The notes beneath the pieces were generated by a model, which saw only the letters and a list, made by a program, of their open reading frames with translations, ran no database searches and was not told the DNA's origin. Positions 1 to 8,640 of a stretch of 64,000 nt of DNA are shown here, one piece after another. Origin of the DNA: Candidatus Levyibacteriota bacterium (GTDB lineage Bacteria; Patescibacteria; Microgenomatia; Levybacterales; UBA12049). How positions within the stretch are numbered: the first letter of the stretch is position 1; each line of letters opens with the position of its first letter. The DNA lies in assembly GCA_016186625.1 (NCBI GenBank), contig JACPLG010000008.1, positions 174,548-238,547 of the forward strand. Direction: 5' to 3'. A program made the position numbers and the translations under genes.

Positions 1-200
1 TAAGAAGAGTATCAGCAGTAATTGAACAGAAAGGAAGCGCAACAGGAGGAGAATTAGAAGAAGCGCTCAATAAAGGAGAAAATGTCTTAGTAAGAATTAG
101 AAGGCGCGATGGCACTACGGAAGAAAGACTTGAAGAGGACGTTAGAGGAGAGACTGTAATGGTTCCTTTCCAAGAGTACAAGCTTCCTAAAGCTGCTTAA
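1..200 (+). CDS. Hypothetical protein, C-terminal part
   Basis: An open frame enters from the left edge and stops with TAA at 198-200, giving the last 66 residues of a protein. The visible part is highly charged (many E, R and K), has no membrane segment, and ends in FQEYKLPKAA. I do not recognise the family. The frame is clean and the codon use resembles the neighbouring genes, so it is probably a real gene whose start lies outside the window. Confidence 0.6.
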   Translation, partial: RRVSAVIEQKGSATGGELEEALNKGENVLVRIRRRDGTTEERLEEDVRGETVMVPFQEYKLPKAA

Positions 201-234
201 CTTGTTTTGTGCTATAGTTTTATTAGGTTAGGGG

Positions 235-420
235 GTGATAAATATTAAAATCGCTCTTGTTGTAATTTTAGTACTTTTGGGATTTTACTTTCTTTTGTTT
301 CACACTTCCCCATTTCCGTTAAGCCATGAAAGCTTAGGGTTTTATAACCACACCATTCATAGAATTATAGGTGTTGTACTTTTTGTTGTAGCACTACTTG
401 CGTTTTGGAAGTGGAAGTAG
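235..420 (+). CDS. Small two-helix membrane protein
   Basis: The 61-residue ORF starts with GTG directly after a G-rich stretch (TTAGGGG) that could serve as a Shine-Dalgarno site. It has two hydrophobic helices: about residues 5-22 (KIALVVILVLLGFYFLLF) and 43-58 (HRIIGVVLFVVALLAFW), joined by a short polar loop with HTSPFPLSHE. The tail is basic (WKWK). No family is recognised. Its 3' end overlaps the minus-strand remnant below by 64 nt, which suggests one of the two is not fully functional. This ORF has the better start signal. Confidence 0.55.
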   Translation: MINIKIALVVILVLLGFYFLLFHTSPFPLSHESLGFYNHTIHRIIGVVLFVVALLAFWKWK

Positions 421-893
421 TTAATCAAGAAACTTGAGAACACTTGCTCTAAAGTTTGCAAAATAAAGATTTTAAACTGTCCGGATCTTGAAAGCTGGGC
501 CCCAACATATGTCGGATCTTGCCAGAAAAGTTTGAAGGCAGCAATTGCTAAGAATTGATGAGCTATAAATGATCCCGAAACCAAGTAAATAAATTGGTAA
601 GTAAACTTTTTTCGAAGATATAAAACAACTTCCGCCAGACCAAAAACGAGTATCGGGAGACTGCTGACAAAATACCTGATAGTATATCCTGCCGCATTCC
701 AGGCATCATAGCTTGATATTAGAAGAAAATTTAATAGAAAAATTGTAATAAATATATTGCCAAAAAGCTTAAAACGTTTTCTATATAAAAATAATCCTAA
801 GAAGGCAATAAGTAAGATCGGCATATAAAAAATTACCCCTTGCTTGGTGTCAAAAATAGGATTATAAAGAGCAATAGAAAGAAAATTTTCCAC
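357..893 (-). pseudogene. C-terminal remnant of a membrane glycosyltransferase (GT-C/PMT-like)
   Basis: The 178-residue frame (GTG at 893, with an in-frame stop 18 nt upstream) is hydrophobic and holds about four to five membrane helices. The stretch NPIFDTKQGVIFYMPILLIA resembles the C-terminal half of large GT39/ArnT-like proteins, where a 'GLfwYsPilLLA' segment follows the periplasmic loop. The N-terminal catalytic half with its acidic residues is absent. The 124 nt up to the P-type ATPase gene contain a short hydrophobic frame (LVALTFLVVYSLH) broken by stops, consistent with a decayed upstream part. I read it as a truncated gene; a short stand-alone protein cannot be excluded. Confidence 0.55.
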
Positions 894-1017
894 AGACGAG
901 GAATCTTTTTAAGCTTTTCTACCACAATGTAGTGAGTATACAACGAGGAAAGTCAAAGCCACAAGTTTTAATTAGGTCGCTTACTCGCAAGGATACTGCA
1001 GGAATTTTTCTCCAATA

Positions 1018-3672
1018 TTAAGCAGATAATGCTTTTATGAAGGATTTTACTTTTTCGCTGGGAAGTGACTTAAATATATCCTGTATAAGAAGTATTATAA
1101 ATGCAGAAAAAAGCGGCAACAACCATAAGGCTGGAGATAAAGGAGCAGTGGAAAATACAGTCCTTGCCGGAGTATAAAGTATTAAAATTGTGGCGGAGAT
1201 GGATAAAATTGATGCTATAAAAAGGTATTTATTTATGAAAAGCGAACGCGTAAGGACTCTTTTTCTGAAAGAGCGGAAGCTGTATGCGTTCACAACCTCA
1301 AGAAGTATTATGGTAACCAGGGCTGAGGTTCTTGCAACATCGGTACTCTGGCCAAAAATATTAAAAGTTATGTAATAAACCAAAAGCGCCGAGACTGCCA
1401 TAAAGCTTCCTAAAAAAATGATTACTCCAATATGGAGCTTATTAAGAATTGACGATCTTTTTCTGGGAGGGTAAGTCATAATATCCCCCGAAGACGGGTT
1501 TAGCCCCAGGGTGATAGCCGGCATATTGTCTGTAACTAAATTTAAAAATAATATCTGAAGCGCAAGAAGGACCGGCACCTCCCAACCAAGAATAGGAGAG
1601 AGGAGAACTCCGACAAAGATTATACTCAGCTCCGCAAAATTATCACAAAGCTGATAGGTCACAAATTTTCTTATGTTATTAAATATAGTCCTGCCTTCTC
1701 TTATGGCGCTTACTATGGTTGCGAAATTATCATCTTTGAGCGTTAGGTCGGCAACAGATCTTGTCACATCTGTTCCGTTTTTACCCATTGCAACGCCTAT
1801 ATGAGCCTCCTTTAGCGCTGGGGCATCATTAACCCCGTCTCCTGTCATAGTTACTATTTCCCCGTTTTTCTTAAGAGAGCGGACAAGTCTTAGCTTATGT
1901 TCCGGATTCACTCTTGCAAATATGGCCGTATCCAAAACCGCGGATTTCAATTCCTCATCCGACATCTTATCAATTTGCTCTCCGGTTAATATGTTTCCCG
2001 TGATATCCACCTGTTTTCCTATGGCCTCAGCTGTCTCACTACTATCACCGGTAATCATTTTTACTTTTATTTGCGCTTTTCTGCAGATATCTATTGATTC
2101 TTTTATTTCATCTCTGGGGGGATCTTCAAGTGCCACAATTCCTAAGAAAACAAGATTTTCTTCCGAATAGTCGGTGGCACTGCCATCATTTGGTTTGTAC
2201 GCTATTGCAAGCGTTCTCAATGCTTTTTCCGAAAGTTGCGAGTTAATTCTAAGGATATCTTTTTTCCTTTCTTCGGTAAGTCCTACCTCTTGGCCATTTT
2301 CAATAGTTTTTTTGCATTTGCCGATAATTATTTCTGTTGCTCCTTTTGCGTAAACAAAATTTCCGCTCCCTTCTTTTATCAGAACCGACATCATTTTCCT
2401 CTCAGGGCTAAACGGTGTTTCTTGTTTCCTTTCTGCATTAAAGCTGTCGGCAAAAATTCCCGCCTTAATACCAAGGATCAAAAGCGCACCCTCAGTTTGA
2501 TTTCCCAAAACGCTATATTCATCCCCGTCTTTCTCCTTTTCTATCTTTGAGTCATTGCATAAAATTGATGCTCTTATAAGAAGGCTCAAATATTTATCAT
2601 TTTTAATGTCAATACTATTATTGTTTTTTTCGATTCTGCCCTCAGATTTATATCCAACGCCGCTCACTAAATATATGTCTTTATCAATAATAATTTTCCT
2701 TACTGTCATCTCTCCTACTGTGAGAGTGCCTGTTTTATCTGTACAGATAATGGTGGTTTCCCCAAGAGTTTCAATTATAGACATTCTGTTTACTATGGCG
2801 TTTTGTTTTGCCATGCGCTGTGCTCCTACGGCAAGTGTTGTAATTAAAACCACAGGAAAACCTTCAGGAAAGGCCGAAACGGAAAGGGCAATAATAAGTA
2901 TGAGTATCTCGGTTATGTGTTCCGCGGATAATGACGGAACCCGCATAAGCATTATCGCGCCGGTTGCTAAAGAAATAGAAATTGCAATTCCCACCATAAC
3001 TTTTGAGATGCTGTTAACTTTATCTTGGAGCGGCAATTCTTTTTCTACGGTTGAAATAAGTCCCGCTATTTGACCGAATTTGGTATCCATACCGGTATGA
3101 ATAACTTTGGCAAAACACTTTCCGTTTACGAGGAAAGAGCCCATATACAACATATTTTTCTTGTCGTATTTATCCTCGGAAAGAACTTCCCGTTTTTCTA
3201 TATCAGCCGACTCACCGGTAAGCACAGCCTCATTAACCTCTACATCTTCCCCCTCAATTAGTATGCAGTCCGCGGGAATTTTTTCTCCGCTTCTTAGAAC
3301 AAGAATATCTCCAACTACTATCTCTGTTGTTGAAATCTCTTTCTCCTCCCCGTTTCTTACAACAGCGGTTAAGGGAAGTATCATCTTTTTAAGAGCCGCT
3401 ATTGCTTTTTCCGCTCTATATTCCTGTATAAACCCCGTTGATACAACCAAAAAAACAACACCCAATATAACTGCACCTGTTATTTGTTTTCCTACGGCAA
3501 AAGAAATTATTGCAGCAGCCAAAAGAAGATAGAAAATAAAATTTTTTCTAATTTGCCTGAAAAGAATCCTAAAAGGAGAAGTCTTTGAAACTTCCTTTAT
3601 TTCATTGGGACCGTATTCCTTGAGTCTTTTAGCAGCCTCTATATCTGATAGGCCTATGATTTCTTTCTTCAT
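1018..3672 (-). CDS. P-type cation-transporting ATPase (Ca2+-type)
   Basis: This 884-residue protein has the full P2-type layout. It has an N-terminal cation-ATPase domain (1-70), the actuator loop with TGES at 152-155, and PEGFP in the ion-binding helix at 269-273. The phosphorylated aspartate is in DKTGTLT (D312), followed by a nucleotide-binding domain, the hinge TGDGVNDAPAL near 608-616, and a C-terminal four-helix bundle. Length and motif order match SERCA/PMCA-like bacterial calcium pumps. It would sit in the cytoplasmic membrane and export Ca2+ or another divalent cation. The usual PEGLP is PEGFP here. The start at 3672 begins MKKEIIGLSD, the expected N-terminus. Confidence 0.9.
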   Translation of the reverse strand: MKKEIIGLSDIEAAKRLKEYGPNEIKEVSKTSPFRILFRQIRKNFIFYLLLAAAIISFAVGKQITGAVILGVVFLVVSTGFIQEYRAEKAIAALKKMILPLTAVVRNGEEKEISTTEIVVGDILVLRSGEKIPADCILIEGEDVEVNEAVLTGESADIEKREVLSEDKYDKKNMLYMGSFLVNGKCFAKVIHTGMDTKFGQIAGLISTVEKELPLQDKVNSISKVMVGIAISISLATGAIMLMRVPSLSAEHITEILILIIALSVSAFPEGFPVVLITTLAVGAQRMAKQNAIVNRMSIIETLGETTIICTDKTGTLTVGEMTVRKIIIDKDIYLVSGVGYKSEGRIEKNNNSIDIKNDKYLSLLIRASILCNDSKIEKEKDGDEYSVLGNQTEGALLILGIKAGIFADSFNAERKQETPFSPERKMMSVLIKEGSGNFVYAKGATEIIIGKCKKTIENGQEVGLTEERKKDILRINSQLSEKALRTLAIAYKPNDGSATDYSEENLVFLGIVALEDPPRDEIKESIDICRKAQIKVKMITGDSSETAEAIGKQVDITGNILTGEQIDKMSDEELKSAVLDTAIFARVNPEHKLRLVRSLKKNGEIVTMTGDGVNDAPALKEAHIGVAMGKNGTDVTRSVADLTLKDDNFATIVSAIREGRTIFNNIRKFVTYQLCDNFAELSIIFVGVLLSPILGWEVPVLLALQILFLNLVTDNMPAITLGLNPSSGDIMTYPPRKRSSILNKLHIGVIIFLGSFMAVSALLVYYITFNIFGQSTDVARTSALVTIILLEVVNAYSFRSFRKRVLTRSLFINKYLFIASILSISATILILYTPARTVFSTAPLSPALWLLPLFSAFIILLIQDIFKSLPSEKVKSFIKALSA

Positions 3673-3742
3673 CTATCTATCGTATATAAATACTGGGACT
3701 AAATTCAAGGTTAGTTTGATTTTTTTGCAGTTAGTAATACAC

Positions 3743-4741
3743 TTACCAATTTCTTAAGAAAAAGGAAGCTACAGTAAAATAAACAACAATGCTTAATATA
3801 TCCCGAATTACAGTAGCAAGAGGACCCGATCCTATTGCAGGATCAACCTTAAATCTGTCAAATACAAGGGGCAGGATAATCCCAACAATAGAGGATAAAA
3901 TAATCGTAAGAATAAATGATACTGAGATAATTAAGGCAAGTGTTAGGTTTCCCCAAAAAATTTGGGATATAACACCCGCCGCAGCGCCAATAATAACTCC
4001 AATCAAAATACTTATGGCCAGCTCACGCCACATATATTTCATGAATGAGAGGTTTTTATCAAGCACAAGGCTTCTTATTATGATTGTTTGCGACTGAACT
4101 CCTACGGCATCTCCTATATAAACAACCGCAGGTAAAAAAGCTGTAAGCAAAATCATTTGCCTAATTAAAGAATCAAATCCGCTGACAATTATTGCAGCAA
4201 AAATTCCGCCAATCAGTCCAACAATTAACCATGGAAGTCTTACTTTTATGTGGTCTGATACCGATGCATCAATTAGCTTAATCTCAGGATTGTTAAGTCT
4301 TCCGATTCCAGCAGTGTAGAGCATGTCCTCAACATTTTCCTCATGTAAAATATTAAGTATAGTATCAGATGTAATAACACCTAAAAACTTACCATCCTTA
4401 TCAATTACCGGTACAGCTTTTATGTTGTTTTTTACGGCCAGTAGTGCAGCTTTCTCCTGCGGGGAATGACCTCTCACAGTGATTAAATCAGTTGTCATTA
4501 TGCCGGACAGTCGTGTATCACTCGCGTTTCTGAATATTTCCTTAATCGAAACTATTCCTCTTAGGTTATTTTTTTCATTCAGGATGTATATATAATTTAC
4601 GGAGTCATACTGATCAATTTTTTCAGTACTGAGAAGTTTTTCCGCTTCTCCAACTGTTGTAGTTGAAGATACTGTTGGAACTTTGCTTGTAGCAACAAGA
4701 TTGGCCATTTTTTTACCAACAGCGCTCCTATCATTGTCCAT
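3743..4741 (-). CDS. mgtE: Magnesium transporter MgtE, lacking the N-domain
   Basis: Two CBS domains (about residues 15-70 and 78-135, with VPVIDKDGKFLGVITSD) precede five membrane helices of the MgtE channel. The pore signatures are DAVGVQSQTIIIRSL and DPAIGSGPLATVIRDIL; the aspartate of the last motif lines the Mg2+ pore in known MgtE. Classical MgtE has an extra superhelical N-domain that is missing here, so Mg2+ gating may rest on the CBS pair alone. An upstream TTG at 4795 keeps the frame open, but ATG 4741 has TATACT six nt upstream, so I place the start there (332 residues). Confidence 0.88.
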   Translation of the reverse strand: MDNDRSAVGKKMANLVATSKVPTVSSTTTVGEAEKLLSTEKIDQYDSVNYIYILNEKNNLRGIVSIKEIFRNASDTRLSGIMTTDLITVRGHSPQEKAALLAVKNNIKAVPVIDKDGKFLGVITSDTILNILHEENVEDMLYTAGIGRLNNPEIKLIDASVSDHIKVRLPWLIVGLIGGIFAAIIVSGFDSLIRQMILLTAFLPAVVYIGDAVGVQSQTIIIRSLVLDKNLSFMKYMWRELAISILIGVIIGAAAGVISQIFWGNLTLALIISVSFILTIILSSIVGIILPLVFDRFKVDPAIGSGPLATVIRDILSIVVYFTVASFFLRNW

Positions 4742-4747
4742 GATTTT

Positions 4748-4816
4748 AGTATAACAAGTTTTTTGGTACACTAAATGTCTAAAAATTGATAGCAAGTTCA
4801 GATGGATTGTTATAAT
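4748..4816. promoter_or_regulatory. Divergent leaderless -10 boxes for mgtE and the APH-fold gene
   Basis: On the minus strand TATACT (4748-4753) ends six nt before the mgtE ATG. On the plus strand TATAAT (4811-4816) ends six nt before the ATG at 4823. With the usual 6-7 nt between -10 and the transcription start, both transcripts would begin at or next to the start codon. The positions decide the start choice for both genes. Confidence 0.65.
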
Positions 4817-4822
4817 CGTTCT

Positions 4823-5803
4823 ATGAAAAACGTTACTAAAAAAAGAGCTTCACTAAATAGAATTAATTATGCAGGAAGCTTAGAGCCTGTAGTCGAACGT
4901 CTAGGTAAATTTTTTAAAATAGGCCAAGTCCAGGATTACTTGGTGATTGATATAGGATATGGTGACTGCAACGTAATAGTTAAAACAAATAAAGGCAAGT
5001 TTCTCGCAAAAATCTTTCAAAAAGAAAGAACACAACAAAACATAGTCCGTTATGTAAAGATCATGCAAAAGGTTTTAGAAGCCGGTGTTAAACACCCATT
5101 TTTAGTCAAAAATCAACTGGGGAAAATAATATTTTATGATAGACACTTTAGTGGATTAAAACTTGTCTTAATGGATTATATTGAAGGTAAAACACTTTAC
5201 GAGTTAAATCGTAAGCCTAATTCTAACGAACTTAAAAAAATTGTTGAGCAGACAGCTAAAATTAACAGTATTAGTTACCGACCAAGTTATATTTTTGATT
5301 CATGGGCTATACCAAATATAGGAAGAATTTTTAATAATACAAAAAAATTTATTGACAGAAGTGATTTACCGTTAATTGAAAGAGTTATTAAGAGATTTAA
5401 TATAATTCCCATTAACTTACTGCCGAAGTGTTTTGTACATGGAGATCTTACAAAGACCAATGTTTTAAAGTCTGATAATGGTGATATTTATATTTTAGAT
5501 TTCTCCATTGCTAACTGGTATCCAAGAATACAAGAACTTGCAGTTATAATCACTAATCTCTTGTATGATGAGCATGAATCTAGCAATTTGAAAGAAAAAT
5601 CCGAACTTATTATAAAAGAATATGGAAAATTTAAGCGGTTAACTACAGAAGAACATAAATGGTTATATGATTACTCCCTAGCAGCTTTAGCAATGGAAAT
5701 TTTAGGAGCGCTCCAGGAAAAGTATATAAATAATAATGACACAGAAGAAACAGACTATTTACTAAAACTTGGTAGAGTAAGCTTGCGAAGGGAATTTAAC
5801 TGA
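4823..5803 (+). CDS. APH-fold small-molecule kinase
   Basis: The 326-residue protein has the aminoglycoside/choline-kinase fold signature: the catalytic HGDLTKTNVL near residues 206-215 (Brenner-type HxDxxxxN) and the metal-binding ILDFS near 226. An N-terminal lobe carries VIVKTNKGKFLAKIF, with the ATP-binding lysine. It phosphorylates a hydroxyl on a small substrate; the substrate cannot be read from sequence (homoserine, choline and sugar kinases share the fold). An in-frame ATG at 4802 lies upstream of the TATAAT box, so the start is 4823. The gene is AT-rich and stands alone, divergent from mgtE. Confidence 0.75.
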   Translation: MKNVTKKRASLNRINYAGSLEPVVERLGKFFKIGQVQDYLVIDIGYGDCNVIVKTNKGKFLAKIFQKERTQQNIVRYVKIMQKVLEAGVKHPFLVKNQLGKIIFYDRHFSGLKLVLMDYIEGKTLYELNRKPNSNELKKIVEQTAKINSISYRPSYIFDSWAIPNIGRIFNNTKKFIDRSDLPLIERVIKRFNIIPINLLPKCFVHGDLTKTNVLKSDNGDIYILDFSIANWYPRIQELAVIITNLLYDEHESSNLKEKSELIIKEYGKFKRLTTEEHKWLYDYSLAALAMEILGALQEKYINNNDTEETDYLLKLGRVSLRREFN

Positions 5804-5994
5804 AATACCTCTGAATAGAGTCTTCTGCCTTACAGTACCGCGTAGGGGAGTTCCTTCGGCTCCGCTCAGGGTAAACTTCTCATCTCCCAGCACTTCGCCA
5901 AAACTCAGCTTGCACTGAGCCGATTCGGTCTGAGCGGGTTCGACGTCCTGAGCTCACCGTCGAAGGACTCACGGTCGAATGACTTGCCGAAGTG
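5804..5994. repeat. GC-rich intergenic repeat block
   Basis: This stretch is much richer in GC than the genes around it and contains no ORF. It is built from short direct and inverted pieces: TTCGACG (5939-5945) faces CGTCGAA (5958-5964), a further CGGTCGAA lies just downstream, and variants of 'CTTCGGCTCCGCTCAGG', 'CACTGAGC' and 'TCTGAGCGG' recur. It abuts the 3' end of tRNA-Lys. It resembles a nest of degenerate REP-type palindromes. Exact boundaries are uncertain. Confidence 0.55.
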
Positions 5995-6066
5995 TGAGCC
6001 GTGGGGGATTCGAACCCTCGACCAAGAGCTTAAAAGGCTCCTGCTCTACCACTGAGCTAACGGCCC
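5995..6066 (-). tRNA. tRNA-Lys (UUU)
   Basis: The reverse strand folds as a 72-nt cloverleaf. The acceptor GGGCCGT pairs with ACGGCTC (one G-U), the D arm is GCTC/GAGC, and the anticodon stem GGAGC/GCTCT encloses loop CTTTTAA, giving anticodon TTT. The T arm is GAGGG-TTCGAAT-CCCCC with one mismatch. The discriminator is A and no CCA is encoded (CAC follows). TATAAT-like sequence sits upstream on the minus strand near 6073-6083. Confidence 0.95.
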
Positions 6067-6105
6067 TAAACGGGACAAAACTATTATACTATTTTGAGCG
6101 CAAAC

Positions 6106-6135
6106 TTGACAAGCTTAAGTATAAAGGAATATATT
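6106..6135 (+). promoter_or_regulatory. Sigma70-type promoter upstream of the MscS-like gene
   Basis: TTGACA at 6106-6111 and TATATT at 6130-6135 are separated by 18 nt (17 nt to ATATAT). The predicted transcript would carry a leader of about 140 nt. That leader includes a hairpin just before the ribosome-binding site (AGAAACTC near 6237 with GAGTTTCT near 6258). This is one of the few genes here with a long leader. Confidence 0.5.
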
Positions 6136-6284
6136 GCCTTTAAGATATAAACGGTCCTCCTGCTTTTGCCGTTCGCCTTTTCAGTTCTATTCGAACACGG
6201 CTCACGGAGCAAGCTTTGAAGGACATAAGATACTCTAGAAACTCATAAATTCGTTAAGAGTTTCTAATGAAAGGGGGTGATAAA

Positions 6285-6947
6285 ATGCTAGAAGAGACGA
6301 GAAATGCCCTAATTAGCTCTCTTAATACAAATATACAAGCTGTTGTAAATTTTGTTCCCGGACTCATTGCAGGACTTCTGATACTTCTAATAGGAATCGT
6401 AATTGGATCTATTGCAAAACAGTTAATTTTAAGCGCAGCAAAATCACTAAGAATTGATACATATCTAAAAAGATATGGAGTCCCTGAGCTCCGAGAAAAT
6501 TATACATGGAGCAATATTTTGGCTGAAATTACAAGGTGGTTTGTAATAATCGTATTCTTAATTCCAACAGCTGATGTTTGGAGACTTCCCAGAATAGGTA
6601 CACTTCTTAACGAATTGTTATTCTATCTCCCAAACGTATTTGTTGCAGTAATAATTGCTCTTGTTGGATTTGTCCTTTCACGACTTGCGCATGACGTAAT
6701 CCTTGCCTCCGTTAAAGGAATTACAAAAGAATCTGCCAATATGGTTGCAACATCTGCTCAATGGGTAATTAATGGATTCGTAATTCTGGCTGTCTTAAAC
6801 CAACTGGGAGTAGCATCGGATTTAATTAGAATATTATTTACCGGAATTGTTGCCATGGTGGCACTAGCAGGAGGAATTGCGTTTGGTCTAGGCGGACAAG
6901 AGAACGCGAGAGACATTCTTGATGGCATCCGTAAAAGACTTAGGTAA
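6285..6947 (+). CDS. MscS-type conserved TM-helix protein (CmpX-like)
   Basis: This 220-residue protein has about five membrane helices arranged in repeats of the kind found in the 'conserved TM helix' family (PF05552), including FVPGLIAGLLILLIGIVIG and NVFVAVIIALVGFVLSRLA. It ends with ALAGGIAFGLGGQENARDIL, the glycine-rich helix and amphipathic turn typical of MscS relatives, but the beta domain of true MscS channels is absent. It probably acts in the membrane in osmotic or stress responses. The Shine-Dalgarno AAAGGGGGTGA lies 5 nt before ATG 6285, so I choose this start over the ATG at 6267. Confidence 0.75.
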   Translation: MLEETRNALISSLNTNIQAVVNFVPGLIAGLLILLIGIVIGSIAKQLILSAAKSLRIDTYLKRYGVPELRENYTWSNILAEITRWFVIIVFLIPTADVWRLPRIGTLLNELLFYLPNVFVAVIIALVGFVLSRLAHDVILASVKGITKESANMVATSAQWVINGFVILAVLNQLGVASDLIRILFTGIVAMVALAGGIAFGLGGQENARDILDGIRKRLR

Positions 6948-6986
6948 TTTGTTTGAAGCTACCGTTTTAGAGTATAATATGAGTGC

Positions 6987-7060
6987 GCCGCGTTCGTCTA
7001 GTGGTCTAGGACACCTGGTTTTCAGCCAGGGAATCAGGGGTTCGACTCCCCTACGCGGTA
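6987..7060 (+). tRNA. tRNA-Glu (UUC)
   Basis: A 74-nt cloverleaf: acceptor GCCGCGT with ACGCGGT (G-U at 1-72), anticodon stem CCTGG/CCAGG around loop TTTTCAG (anticodon TTC), and T arm AGGGG-TTCGACT-CCCCT. The discriminator is A and no CCA is encoded. A TATAAT box lies at about 6972-6977. Confidence 0.95.
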
Positions 7061-7109
7061 CTTAATCCTATAGTTTGATTAACTTCTGAGTTTTTGATAA
7101 AATTCATTC

Positions 7110-7487
7110 ATGAGTAATCCGGAAAATGTTTCAAATTTCCCGCCTTCAAAAGTTATGCCCATGCAAGATTTGAGGTCGGCTCTATGGAGTCATGATGCAG
7201 ATAGAGCAACACGGGCATTGGTGCAGCTGGATAGAGTTTTAGTCCCTGATTACGAAAGCGTACACAGAGAAAGACTACTAGACCCTTTGTTCATTGACGA
7301 AGTTAGGGAAATGGTTGCTGAGTGCCTAGATTCTGCAAGAAGGCGAAAAAAGTTAGGATATCTATTTTTTCTCACAGATGCAACTTTTTCATCTATTGTC
7401 TTAAGGACTAAAGGTACAAGGCTGAACCCGGTTTTATCGGATTTTTCATCAGAAAGCGTCAAATCAAGATGGGAGAAAATAGCATAA
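7110..7487 (+). CDS. Hypothetical soluble protein
   Basis: The 125-residue protein is of mixed charge with no membrane segment and no motif I can name. It contains a central helical stretch (DPLFIDEVREMVAECLDSARRRKK). TAAAAT at 7098-7103 ends six nt before the ATG, the same leaderless arrangement as its neighbours, which supports the start and the reality of the gene. A short hairpin (CGGGA-CTTA-TCCCG) follows the stop codon. Confidence 0.6.
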   Translation: MSNPENVSNFPPSKVMPMQDLRSALWSHDADRATRALVQLDRVLVPDYESVHRERLLDPLFIDEVREMVAECLDSARRRKKLGYLFFLTDATFSSIVLRTKGTRLNPVLSDFSSESVKSRWEKIA

Positions 7488-7583
7488 ATATTGCGGGACT
7501 TATCCCGTCAGAGCAAGGAAAGGAGGTGAAAAGTTCAATATAGAAAATGATGGATTAGATTGGGATTGTGCTATAATGCGCTC

Positions 7584-8465
7584 ATGGCAAGAAGAGGAAG
7601 ACCCAGAAAAACACCAATTAATCCTGTTGTGCCAGCCCAAACTCAGCAAACTTCTATTCCAACAGAAGCATTTCTGTATTTTCTAATCCCAGATGGAAAA
7701 TCAATTAATGCAGATTCTGTGAATAGTGTAAAAAATGCAATCAGATCCGCTACTCTAAAAAAACTAAACTTTGTGGTCCAATCTGGTGGTGGCGATCTTT
7801 ATTCCGCAGTTAAGGTAATTCGCATTTTGAGGACAAAATTTACAAATATAATTGGTGTAGTTCCCACAAAAGCCATGAGCGCTGCGACGTTAATGCTTCT
7901 GGGAACTGACGAGATTTATATGAGTGAAGAATCGCAATTAGGTCCTTTAGATTTACTTATGGAGCACCCAGTTGATGGTAGTATCATATCGGCAGTAGAT
8001 GTTGTAGATACCCTCAACCACTTATCATCTACTACCATGAATAATGCTGTTGAAATGTATGAAAAAATGAGAGATTTACCTAATGGGGAGATTATTGGAA
8101 AAAACCATGCGATGAAATTTGCTCTTGAGTCTACTATCGAGATAATTAAGGAAATATCAGCACAAATAGATCCTTATCATCGACAGAAAGCATTAAGAAA
8201 GCTTAAAATTGCTCAATGGTATGCTTACGATCTCCTTAGAACTGGTATGATGAAAACAGGAGCGAATCCTATGCGAACTGCAATAACATTTGTTTATAGC
8301 TTTCCAGACCATAACTATGCTATTTTTAAGGAAGATGCCAGAGACATGCTCCAATTAATAATAAAAGATTCAACGAGTTATCCATTTTGGAACGATGTAT
8401 GTACGGAAACTGAAAATTTGCTTCGTGGAGCAAAAAAACCAATAATAAACTATATTGAAAAATAA
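7584..8465 (+). CDS. ClpP-class serine protease (SDH/SppA-like)
   Basis: The 293-residue protein matches the serine dehydrogenase proteinase (SDH_sah)/SppA-like group of the ClpP fold. Evidence is the oxyanion strand NFVVQSGGGDLYSAVKVI near 63-80, the likely nucleophile in KAMSAATLMLLGTDEIYM (Ser near 98-100), and SQLGPLDL. A basic N-terminus (MARRGRPRK) and lack of a clear signal peptide suggest a cytoplasmic enzyme. TATAAT (7572-7577) ends six nt before ATG 7584; an in-frame ATG at 7560 lies upstream of that box and is rejected. Two very small ORFs follow and may form a short operon. Confidence 0.8.
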   Translation: MARRGRPRKTPINPVVPAQTQQTSIPTEAFLYFLIPDGKSINADSVNSVKNAIRSATLKKLNFVVQSGGGDLYSAVKVIRILRTKFTNIIGVVPTKAMSAATLMLLGTDEIYMSEESQLGPLDLLMEHPVDGSIISAVDVVDTLNHLSSTTMNNAVEMYEKMRDLPNGEIIGKNHAMKFALESTIEIIKEISAQIDPYHRQKALRKLKIAQWYAYDLLRTGMMKTGANPMRTAITFVYSFPDHNYAIFKEDARDMLQLIIKDSTSYPFWNDVCTETENLLRGAKKPIINYIEK

Positions 8466-8466
8466 A

Positions 8467-8640
8467 ATGCTATTTAATTTTTTGGAAGATACTAATAAAG
8501 AAAAAAAGAAAAAAGAAAAGAAATTGCCTATAAGTGCTGAAATTACGAAGGATGCAGATAGGGTAACAGCCAGAGAGTTAGATGAATTTTTTAGAGAAGG
8601 AAAGGGTTTGGATGATGAAAAAGAAAAAACTTCTGCCTAA
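8467..8640 (+). CDS. Small charged protein next to the ClpP-class protease
   Basis: The 57-residue ORF begins one nt after the protease stop codon. It is very rich in K and E (KEKKKKEKKLP) and ends with VTARELDEFFREGKGLDDEKEKTSA. No family is recognised. The tight spacing suggests translational coupling with the protease. It could be a substrate, adaptor or unrelated small protein. Confidence 0.5.
   Translation: MLFNFLEDTNKEKKKKEKKLPISAEITKDADRVTARELDEFFREGKGLDDEKEKTSA

Noticed and set aside
3107..3532. Plus-strand ORF of 141 residues opposite the P-type ATPase
   Set aside because: It lies fully antisense to strongly conserved ATPase coding sequence and its composition (Ser/Ile/Thr-rich) is that of a shadow frame.
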